Of a stretch of DNA of 64,000 nucleotides, positions 35,815 through 46,239 are shown in pieces (positions within the stretch are counted from its first letter, which is position 1; each line of letters opens with the position of its first letter). The notes beneath the pieces were generated by a model that did no database searches, was not told the origin of the DNA, and was given only the letters and a program-made list of their open reading frames with translations. Source of the stretch: Prinsepia uniflora (Eukaryota; Streptophyta; Magnoliopsida; Rosales; Rosaceae); contig CM064871.1 in assembly GCA_032719365.1 (NCBI GenBank), positions 68,497,586 through 68,561,585 on the forward strand. The letters are read 5' to 3'. Position numbers and translations under genes: made by a program.

Positions 35815-38800
35815 TGTAACGACCCGTCCCGGAAATTAGGATTAAGATAGTGCTTAGGATGAGATTAGTGAGTTTAATCGGTGGTTAGTTGGTGACGATA
35901 GGTTCGGATGACGATTTTGCCCCTAGGTTGGGCAAAATGTTGACTTTGAGTTCGGGCGGTCAAATGGACTTTGACCGATGACTGTGACGTAGTTCGGGAC
36001 GTCACGAATCCTTAGACAGGTGGCACGCCCGATTCCGACATCCGAGAAGGAAGTTATGATGTTCGGAAGGTTGAGGGCATTGCCTTAATTTGGTTAAATT
36101 AAGGGGGAAAGAGTTAACTTTTTGGACGATCGGGTTTTAACATGTTGACCTAGAACAATTAAGTAGATCTCGTCGTCCTGAGTTCAACGACAGGTGGCAC
36201 GTATTCATCGGAGTTAGGATGTGTGCGTTACGTGTCTAGAAAGGTAGTGGCAAAATGGTAATTTTGACTTAAAAGGAAGGGCAGTTTGGTCTTTTGTACT
36301 TTGGGCTTGGTGCAGCCAGATTTGGACAAGTGTCCAAGGCAGAGAGGAGATTTTTGTGAGAAGGGTTTTAGGATTGTGACACGTGTAAGAGGGCTAGAGG
36401 GTTCTAGGATCTCTCACGGTTCCAATTATTTGGGTCGTATGTGTGTGTTCGAAAAGGGGAGAACAGAGACTGAGAGATTGGGAGAATTGGACGGTGACTG
36501 TGTGTGTTTGTGTGAATTGATGAGGGAGTGAGTGACCAGAGATTGTGAGAGAGCTAATGACAGGACCCATCCCAATCCCCCCGGGATTTACGCGGGATGA
36601 CCCTGCTCCCGTCTGACACGGAGTGTCAGACAAGGGATACTTCCGACCTTTGCCCTCCCGGGCTATCAGAGTACGCCAGGATCCGGAGGAGGCATGTGAT
36701 ATCTCGATCTCTGCTACAGTCCACATCCGCTGTCAACCTGAAGGGTATTAAAAACAGAAAGACTGTGAGTGGACAAAAATAAAGATTTTATAAAACATTT
36801 CCATAAAAGACATTTATACCCTCCACTAAAAAGCATGCATGCATAGTAAAACCATTTATCCAATAATATATGTTAAAACATCCATAAATAGGGTCTCAGC
36901 CCCAAATTCTGTAAATACAAGTCACACGGGCTTCTGCCCAAAACCAGTTTATAGAAAACCAGAACATAGTAAACATGTGTGGGATCTCAGCCCAAATCCA
37001 TTTATCATCATAAAACACAATTTCCCAAAATCAATTGAAATCATGTTTATCCATTATATTTCATATCCAGAACCTGTCACGGTATAATAGAGCTACACGT
37101 GTGCTAACCGGGGTCTCAAACCCAAGTCTCTCCAGGGTCCACCCAGGTCAATGTCCGTAGATCAAGGACCCTCCCTAGAGGTAACGAACCATGCCCATCC
37201 TGAGAGTAAGGAACCCAACTGGGGGGCGAATCCACTCAGTCAGTGCTCCGTGACTACTCCGGGGTCCACCCAGGCCAACGACCCTCCCCGGAGGAGACAA
37301 TCATATATAAAGGATGGAGTATGAAAAACCTTTTGAAATCATTCTTGAAACCTCTCAAGGATTCATGCCCGGCCCCCATAAGCCGTCATGAACCATAAAA
37401 TCCTTTCATGGGTTCATGCCGGTTCCCATAAACCGTCATGACCCGTAAATCCATTTCAGGGGTTCATGCCGGTTCCCATAAACCGTCATGACCCGTAAAA
37501 ACCATTTGTAATACATAACTGGGCCCTAGGCCCGAATCCATATACAAACTGGACCTCAAGTCCGATTCGTAGACCAACTGGGCCTCCAGCCCGACTCCGT
37601 AAATCAAATGGGTTTCGAACCCGAGTTTACCTTTTCGAATCCAAAACCATTTCATGAAATCATATCCAAAACCCCAGGTATGGAAAATCAGTGTAAAACC
37701 GAAAAATCTCGATTTACGTGCAAGCACGTAAATCGCCTCGAAATATGTGAAACCATATAATTCACAATTATCCAAATCAACATTATCAAATCAAATTCAT
37801 TATCCTTTTGGAAATCCAAAACCATTTCATTTAGACCAATAAAGACCTACAGCCCCGTATAGGCACCGTATAGGGCCGAAACCTCGAAATACGTGCCTAT
37901 ACGTAACCACACATCCAAATGCACTCATGGCAACACAAACAAGTATTTAAAACATATAATAAACATTTATTCATGCACCAATTTAGAAAACAAGGTCCAC
38001 TCACAGACCGTCCGAAGCCGCGTCTCGATACGCGTGCCATACGGCTCCCCGAGCCGATCACCGTCACCGGGACTTCCAAACCTGTCCAAATTAATTTAGA
38101 GGGTTACTAACTACTTATATAACCCCTCACTGAAGCCCCGTAATTTTTCCTTATTTTTAACTATTTTTAATCCCGAACCTAAACCTTCCGATGCCCCGAA
38201 ACATATCGAGACGGTGTCCGATCGACTCGAAACCAGTCCCAAAATGTTCGTTACATCGAATAGATGATTTCGTATGTTGGAACCATCCCCAAAAACCCTA
38301 GCACGCGCCCGCACGCGCCGCCTGAAGTGGCTGCGCGTGGGAGCCACGCGCCTGTGAACAGTACTCCTTCAACCTCTCGACGGCCGGTTCAGACCGTCCG
38401 GTCCGGTTCGTTTCTGCAACTGGACCGGCGTGACCGGTCCAGGGTCCTACAATCCTCATTTTTCATCCGTTTTCTTCCATTTTAATTCCTAAATTCCTAT
38501 TTTTGTGTTTCCTATCCATCCCAATTAACGAAACCCATCACAACCCACAAAATCACACGGTCCAAGTTTGAACCTCACGGTTCAAACTTCTCCTTTTCTC
38601 CCCACGGCTTCCCAGCCGTCCCTAACCACCAAAACCTCACTAATCACCCCCTAGCAACCTAAATAATCCATCCTAATCATCCAAATCGACCCATAACCAC
38701 AGAAATGAAAAATGGATTGAAATCGGTTAAAACCGATACCTTTCGGGCTTCACGGCTCCACCGTCCACGGCGGCGTGCCCTTGGCCGGCCACCAGCATCC

Positions 38801-41667
38801 ACACATCCTCTCCTCACTCTCTGGTCCTCTTAGTCACGATCAAATAAGGTTGGGTTGGATTTGGGTGATGGTTTACACGGGTTGGGTTGTTTGGAAACAA
38901 AGAAAATGAATGATCGATGAAGGTGGGAGGTGCATGAATGAAAGCTAAGGGCCAGTGGATGGGTGACACTTGTCACTCATCCATTGGGCCTCCAGTAAAT
39001 ATCTGGGCCCACTAGAGACAAACTGCACTTTTTGTCTCGTAAAACGTGCCATCGTGAATAGTAACCGGGAACTTCCGTGAACCGTAACTTCGTCGTCGAA
39101 CGTCCGAATTCGACGTGCCACCTGTCTACGGATTCGTATCGTCCTTATCTACGTAACGGTCTTCGGCCCTCGGCCATCGGACCTCCCGATCAAAAAGTCA
39201 ACTTTTGACCTCCTATTCACCCAAATTACCAAAATGCCCTTGGGCTTCCGAACGTCATAACTTCTTCTACGAACGTCGGAATTGAACGTGCCACCTGTCT
39301 ATGAACTCGTGACGTCACGAACTACGTCACGGGCATCGGTCAAAGTCCATTTGACCGCCCGATTAAAAAGTCAATGTTTTGCCACCACCAAGGGCAAAAC
39401 GGTCATTTCGCACCGTTCGTCCGATTTCGCTCTACTAATCACCGTTTAACCTCATTAATCGTGATTAGTCACTAATCTAATCTAGGAATTTGGGACGGGT
39501 CGTTACAACTAAAGAGAAGATTGGAGGGGTTGTGTGATCTTGAGTGAGTGAGAAGGAAGGGTGAGTTCACGGGAAATCAGAAAACAGAGAGGAATTTGAG
39601 TGGTGGTACTACCATATTCGACCAGTCGAGGCTGGTGGTGGCGTCTAGAGGACGGAGGAGGACGAGAGGAGCTACTTACGCACGGCTGAGCTCACGGCGG
39701 TGGCCTGAGCAGAGGTAATTTCGTGTTCTCCTGTAATTACTCTGTTTTGCGGTAAATTTCAAACGGGAAGTCGTGGGTTTTGAGTGTGAGTCGAGAGATT
39801 TGGTGAGTTGGGTGAGCTTCAGTAGGTCCTTAGGAGTTTTTTAGTGTGGTTTCCGTGAAGGGGGAGTGGCTGGTTGGCCGGGAGGAAGAACATGGGACGG
39901 ACGAGTTTTTGTGTCGAGTTTGGGAAGATGATCTAGGGACTGTGTCGAGGTATTAGATTAAGGGGAATGGGTTGTTTAGGACTGAACGGTGAGGATGGTG
40001 AAGAGAGGAGTCAAATTGGTTGACGGATGGCGAAGAACCGGGAACGCCGGTTCAGTACAGTCGAACCGGTCGACCCGAGGTAGACGATGACACTGTAGCA
40101 GGCGCGTGAGGCCCACGCGCAGCCACTTTGGGCGGCGCGTGGGGGCGCGTGCGGCGGTGATTGGGGAAGGTGTCAACTAGGTTTTTGGTCTAGGAGTTGT
40201 AACGAGTCTATTGGAATTGGGTTCGGTTTGTTCGAACGTCGTTTGAGGTTAGTCCCGTGAAGTTGAAGGTTTAGGGTTCCGGTTCATTATGTTTAGGATC
40301 CGGGGATTTTTGAGGGAAATTAGGTGGATCTTCGTAGACGTGTTAGTGACGTTCTTGGGTGATTGTTGACAGGATCGGGACTTCCCGAGGAAGCTGAAAA
40401 ACGTACGGGACGTTCGGGACGCGATTGAGGGCTCGGTACTATGAGTGGACCCTTTCTCTTAACTTGAGCATGCATAACTGCTTTTAATTACTTGTTTTAT
40501 GGTTTTATATATGATTTCATGATTATTGAATATGCTATGTTGGTTTTACATAATTGCACGTTTTTCGAGGAAGTACGGTATTTGACATGTTTTACGACAA
40601 AAGCTTTGATTCTGGATTTTGATGTTCTAGTTTCGGGATTTCAAATGATAAATGATTTCTAATGATTCTAAAAGCATTTTGGAACATGATTTTGAGGATC
40701 AAGGTTTTCGGTTTTAAAATCGGATTTCGGAAAGCGAGATTTGGTTTTAAAGTTGAAAAGTGGATTTCCGGATTTTGGTTCGGAATGACGGTTCTGGATG
40801 CCGGAAGGGCTTCGGGCCGGTGATTTCGGATTCGAGTTTGGATATGGATTTAGAAATGGTTTTCAAATGGTTTTTATTGGATTTGCTGGATCTGGTTATT
40901 GGGTTTAAAGACCCGGATTATGATTGACGGGGGACGGGCCCAGATTGGGTTTAAAGATCCGGATTAAGTTTAAAGACTCGGATATACTGATATTTCCCCC
41001 GTAGGCCTGTTGAGTTTAAAGACTCGGGAGTTTAAAGACTCGGATATTATTGAGGCCTAGATTGAGTTTAAAGACTCGGGAGTTTAAAGACTCGGATAGA
41101 TCCAGCAGGTTTGATCGGATAATGATTGGTTGAAACTTATGTTTTATGACGTGGTTTTTATGATGCTTATGATATGAGTTCTATAACTGTTTTTAGAATG
41201 ATTCAGTAAATGTTTTTATGATGATCTTTATGTGAATTATAATTGTTTTGATAACTGGGTTATGCATGCGATTTCAAAACGGAGGGCTAAAACCCTGGTT
41301 TTATTATGAAATGGTTTTCGGAAAGTCTTTTATTATTTATGGTCCACTCACACCTTCTGTTTTAAATTGCCCTCCAAGTCGTGGAGCTAGAGCGGGGTTT
41401 CGGCGTCGAGGCAGCGTCGGAGGCATAGAAGTTACGAGAGCGACACCGAAGTGTTTTAAATTTTTCGTGTGCGTGTATCTAGTTTATCGGTTTTCTTTCT
41501 TTTGTCTTTAAAACTATGCTCTGTACATACGTTTGACTTCGGGTTGTTTAAAGTTTCTCCTGCGTCTGACTGTGTAGTTAGTAGTTTACGTTGGTGTTGT
41601 GTTGGGGTGTCAGACGGGAGCAGGGTTTACCTCGGTTTTCGGGGTGAAACCGGGGTGGGTCCTGACA
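35815..41667 (+). repeat. Solo LTR C, interrupted by D (about 2898 bp net)
   Basis: It starts TGTAACGACCC and ends GGGTCCTGACA. Duplication is ACCTG (35810-35814) against AACTG (41668-41672); the undisturbed LTR of A reads AACTG at this place, so the left copy has mutated. Net length is 743 plus 2155 bp. It is the same subfamily as F. Its 40900-41100 region is an array of GAGTTTAAAGACTC and GGGTTTAAAGACCC palindromes. Confidence 0.9.
36558..39507 (-). repeat. Solo LTR D (2950 bp) nested inside C
   Basis: Plus-strand start TGACAGGACCC and end GGGTCGTTACA, with duplication GCTAA (36553-36557) against ACTAA (39508-39512). It resembles the LTR of element 1 by the TCATGACGG/CCGTCATGA words around 37370-37500. 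Boxes at 36763-36774 and 37995-38006; GC hairpin at 38333-38351. Confidence 0.92.
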
Positions 41668-44600
41668 AACTGGGCCCATGGCTCGATTATATAACTCCAA
41701 TGGGTCGTAGCCCGATTTCATAAATAACTGGGCCCTTGGCCCGATTTCATAAAGCAATTGGGCCCTTGGCCCGATTACGTAACTCAATTGGACTCCAAGT
41801 CCGAGGTTTCCAAAACAATTGGGCCCCATGCCCGAGTTTCTCTTTCCAATTTCAAAACCATTTCATGAAATCATATCCAAAGTTAAGTATGGAAAATCAG
41901 CGTAAAATCGGAAAACCTCGATTTACGTGCAAGCACGTAAATCACCTCGAAATACGTGAAATTGTATAATTCACAATCATCCAAATCAATATAATAAAAT
42001 CATATCCAGAATCCATATAAAACAGTTAGGCATGCATAGAATTTATAAAACCAAAGTCCACTCACAAACCGTTTAACCGTGCTCCTCGATACGCGTGCCA
42101 TAGGCCTTCCCGGCCACACCACTATCACTGGGACTCCCAATCCTGTCCAAATCACATTAGAGGGTTACTAACCATTTCATTAACATCCTATTCAAGTCCC
42201 GTAATTTTCCCGAATTTTTAACTATTTTTAAATTGGATTTAAAACCTTCGGGCATCCCGAACAATATCGGAACGGGGTCCGATTGACACTAAACCAACGC
42301 TAAAATGTTTGTTACATTAAATAGGACAAAAGTCATGTTGACCTCACCTCGAGATTCGTGCCCACGCGCTGTCACGCGCCGTTGTGAGTGGCTGCGCGTG
42401 AAAGCCACGCGCCTGCTACAGTGACTGCTACAGTCATCCTCCTCGCCCGTTTCTCTGCAATACGGGTCTGCAACCCGTGAGTTCAACCCGATCAGATAGC
42501 CATCAATTCCAACTCGATTTTATCTTTTTTTGATCCTAAGACATTCCTTAATTATCCAATTAGAGTTCTGTGTCCATAATTAACTCTAACCATCCCTTAA
42601 TCGTGCCATTAATCCGTGATCACCCAAACGGGTCGATCACCGAAACTCTACAATTCCCCAACCATTATCAAATTAACTTTCCAGTAAGCTCATTAGGATT
42701 AATACGAACTAATTCGCATGATTAATTGGACATGAAGTTACCTCAAACGCCCCGACTCAAGCTTGGGTTTTTTCGGCCATCCACCAGTCCGTCCACGGCT
42801 CCAAGATCTTCAAAACTTGCCCCAATTGATCTGGATCGACTAATAAAGGTTCCAGAAAACTATTTCGGACCTCAAATAGGCTTGGGCTGGCCTAAAAACC
42901 GAAATTCGATTTTGAACCCATCAAAAACCAGTTTCGGGTTTTTGAACACTCCCTCACCATTTCCACTCCTTTTCTTCCTTTCTCAATCTCAAAACACTTC
43001 ACTCAGTCCCTTAAACACTTTCCCCATCACAAATCTGCTCAATTGGGCCCTGGAAAGGCTGATCACATGTGGGAAGCACTCTGTTTTTCTTCCCGTTTCA
43101 GAAACATCACAGCACCCACTCAGTTCTCAATGTTAAACAATTTCCTCCCCCATGTTACCAACAATACTAAACAATTCGTGGACATCTCGCACAAGTCATC
43201 CACTCAGTTCAATCATGGCTCCAACTCACGGCTGTTCAAAATCAACAGCCCAAATTACCAATTTGCCCTCGCTTGGCAAATTATCGAAATGTCCCTCACG
43301 CATCCAGACCCGTAACTTGGTCATTCGAACTCCGATTGACGCGTGCCGCCTGTGTAACGACCCATCCCGAATATCGGGATTTAATGATATTTAATTGTGA
43401 TTTACTAATCTGGGATTAGTTGGGCGATTTCGGACGAATTGTGCAAAATGACCGTTTTGCCCCTAGGTGTGGGCAAAACGTTGACTTTTAATTCGGATGG
43501 TCAAATGGACTTTGACCGATGACCGTGACGTAGTTTGGGACGTTACGAGTTCATAGACAGGTGGCACGTTCGATTCCGACGTTCGTGGTGAAAGTTATGA
43601 TGTACGGAAGTCCAGGGGCATTTTCGTAATTTGGACGATATAAGGGGAAATGTTGACTTTTTGATCGGGATGTCCGATGGCCGAGGGCCAAGGACCGTTA
43701 CGTAGGTATCGTCGATACGAATCCAATGACAGGCGGCACGCATCAATCGGAGTCCGTATGACCGAGTTACGGGTCAGGATGCGTGAGGGGCATTTTGGTA
43801 ATTTTCTGCACAAGGGCAGAATGGTAAATTCACACGGGGGTACTGTTTCATTGATTAGCCGTGAGGTGGATGCTTTGTGCGATCGATCCCTTGATTTGTT
43901 TATGAATTAATTGATTGAATTGGGCCAGTTTGAGGTTGAATTGCACATGGGGTTGTGTTGGCATCGATCACTGAACGTGGGCACTGGGTTTTTCTATGAT
44001 TTTCGGGTCAGTGCGGGAACCTTTACACAGTGGATTGAGGACGGTTTTGGACGCCTTTAACGGCTAAATTGAATTAAAAGAATGAAGGGTGTGTCGAGGG
44101 CAGTTCACTGAGATTGAGAGATGGAAAAATGGAGTGGAAATGGTGGAGGAATACTCAAAAACCCGAAACTGGGTTCTGGGGAATTCAAATTCGAATTTCC
44201 AGTTTCAGGCCAGCCCAAGCCTAATTGTTGAGTGATTGAGCTTCCTGGAACTTCAACGAGTCGAACCAGATCAAATGGGGCAAGCTTGGGAGCTCCTAGG
44301 GCCGTGAACGGACATGGTGGACGGCCGGAAAACTCGAGCTTGAGTTGTGACGATTGAGGTATTGTCGAGTTAAATTAATCATGCTATTTGGTTCGTGTTA
44401 GTCCTTATATGCTTCATATGAAGTTAATTTGACAATGGTTAAGGATTGATGGAGTTTTGGTGATCGACCCGTTTTGGGTGATCACGGGTTGTCGACAAGA
44501 TTGATCGATGGTTGATGCTAATCATGGACACAGAACTGAAATTGGTGGATTGATGATTGTTGTAGGATCAAGAACGGATGGAATTGATATCGAATTGAGG

Positions 44601-44677
44601 GTGTTTGAAACGGATCCTATCGCGGGTAATCAGACCCGTTTACCAGTCATTCGGGTGAAGAAGGAGCACTGTAGCAG

Positions 44678-44696
44678 GCGCGTGGCTTTCACGCGC
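44678..44696 (+). other. Conserved GC-rich hairpin GCGCGTG-N5-CACGCGC
   Basis: A perfect 7-bp stem with a 5-nt loop (GCTTT), preceded by CACTGTAGCAG. The same stem occurs in A (24364-24382), F (28858-28876), D (38333-38351) and C (40102-40120) with different loops. It repeats at +6562 and +13124. Confidence 0.9.
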
Positions 44697-45250
44697 AGCC
44701 ACTCACGGCGGCGCGTGACGGCGCGTGGGCACGAATCTCGAGGTGAGGTCAACATGACTTTTGTCCTATACAATGTAACGAACATTTTGGGATTGGTTTC
44801 GTGTCGATCGGACACCGTCTCGATATTGTTCGGGATGTCCGAAGGTTTTAAATCCAATTTTAAAATACTTAAAAATTCGGGAAAATTACGGGACTTGAAT
44901 ACGATGTTAATGATGAGGTTAGTGATCCTCTAAATTGATTTGAACAGGATTGGGAGTCCCGGTGATAGTGAGGTGGCCCGGGAGGGCCTATGGCACGCGT
45001 ATCGAGGTGCTCGGTTAAACGGTCTGTGAGTGGACATTGGTTTTATAAATTCGATGCATGCATAACTGTTTCATGATTGTTATAATTGAGATTATATGAT
45101 TTATTTTGGATATCAGTGAATTTATATGTTTTCACGCTTTTCGAGGCGATTTACGTGTTTGCACGTGAATCGAGGTTTTCTGGATTTGCACTGATTTCCA
45201 TAAATATGGATGGATATGATTTCATGAAACGGTTACGGATTTGATAAAGT

Positions 45251-45405
45251 GAAATCGGGCCAGGGGCCCAGTTAATTTGTTGAATCGGGCCAGGGGCCCA
45301 ATTGAATTATGAAATCGGGCCAGGGGCCCAGTTAACTTATGAATCGGGCCAGGAGCCCAGTTGACTTGTATATGTGATTTCGGGTCAGGGACCCTAAAAT
45401 GGAAT
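45251..45405 (+). repeat. Tandem array of GGGCC-AGG-GGCCC palindromes
   Basis: Units of about 29 bp each contain GGGCC-AGG-GGCCC; three are perfect, and the fourth has AGCCC. A fifth unit has the paired change GGGTC-AGG-GACCC (45382-45394). Similar arrays lie in A and B. Confidence 0.85.
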
Positions 45406-45562
45406 TGAATAAACTATTTCGGATTTGATTCAACTATTTGGACTTATGACGGTTTTATGGAAATTCGGGGCAGGGCCCTTGTGATATGTTGGAAATGAAT
45501 AATTGAATGTGTTCCATAAAACCATCTCGATATGAGGATATTTATATCCTGGTCTCCTCCAA

Positions 45563-45794
45563 GTGTCGGGGACACTGGAGAAGTCACGGTGCATTGCCTG
45601 CGAGGGCTCATTATACGGAGCTACCGGACCGTATAGTGATCCAGGAGCAGGATTGCTAGACGTCATGGACGTCAGACATCGGGGATGTCAGAGATATGGA
45701 CCCGGTGAGACCCCGGGCAGCACGCGTTGCTTAATACCGTGAGATATGACGTCTGGAACGTCAAGCGTCTAGGACGCTAGGCATCGGGGATGCC
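45563..45794 (+). other. Run of six small hairpins
   Basis: GTGTC-GGG-GACAC (45563-45575), GACGTC-ATG-GACGTC (45659-45673), GACATC-GGG-GATGTC (45675-45689), GACGT-CTGGA-ACGTC (45748-45762), GCGTC-TAG-GACGC (45765-45777), GGCATC-GGG-GATGCC (45780-45794). Same stem length class, different stem sequences. Confidence 0.85.
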
Positions 45795-46227
45795 GGAGAT
45801 GGAAAAATGATAAATGAATATTACTGGATTGATGAAATAACTCTTGGATTTACTTTTGGAAATTGAAAATATGCTTTGGTTTCCGGGCTAAGGCCCTAAT
45901 GGTTATTTCTAAATAAATATGGGATTATTGGTTTTGGTGCATGCATATGATTTTACTGAGGGGCATAAATGTCTTATAAATGTTTTAAGCAGACTTGTTT
46001 ATTTTCGTCCACTCACAGCTTTTGGTTTTTAATGCCCTTCAGGTTGATTCCGGATACGACTGCAGCAGAGACTTGAGCATCGCACACCTCCTCCATCGAT
46101 CCTTACGCACTCTGGAAGCCCGTTTGGGCAATGGCAATCGGTTATCCCTTGTCTGACGCCTCTTGTCAGACGGGAGCACGTCACATTCCATGGTAATCCC
46201 GGGGGGATTGGGATGGGTCGTGTCAAG

Positions 46228-46239
46228 TGGTATCAGAGC
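46228..46239 (+). promoter_or_regulatory. Primer-binding site, interior 1 of E (same at 52790-52801)
   Basis: TGGTATCAGAGC, two bases after the LTR. It is an exact complement of the initiator tRNA-Met 3' end. Confidence 0.92.

Larger units (their letters stand above)
45024..46018 (+). other. 1-kb segment bounded by CTGTGAGTGGAC and GTCCACTCACAG
   Basis: The boxes at 45024-45035 and 46007-46018 are exact reverse complements. Just inside each is TGCATGCATA (45055-45064; 45938-45947). The left box contains a good splice donor (GTGAGT), the right ends as a splice acceptor (CACAG). The segment could be an intron in the transcript leader or the foot of a long stem. The same layout is seen in every full LTR in the window. 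Confidence 0.7.
43353..46225 (+). repeat. LTR 1 of element E
   Basis: TGTAACGACCC to GGTCGTGTCA. Structures in order: a 10-bp stem CGTTTTGCCC / GGGCAAAACG (43453-43480), two to three degenerate copies of a roughly 175-bp unit (about 43440-43800), the GC hairpin (44678-44696), the 1-kb box pair (45024-46018), and within it the GGGCC array and small hairpins. It differs from the other LTRs at 43364. Confidence 0.95.

Noticed and set aside
44508..44933. 141-aa open frame repeated at 51070 and 57632, and similar repeated frames up to 130 aa
   Set aside because: They lie in LTRs and interiors of E and recur only because the DNA is repeated. They have no domain, overlap structured DNA, and are broken in related LTRs.
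45251..45405. Regularly spaced palindromic repeats resembling a CRISPR array
   Set aside because: The spacers are similar to each other, the setting is a plant LTR, and copies recur in every relative. It is an LTR repeat array.
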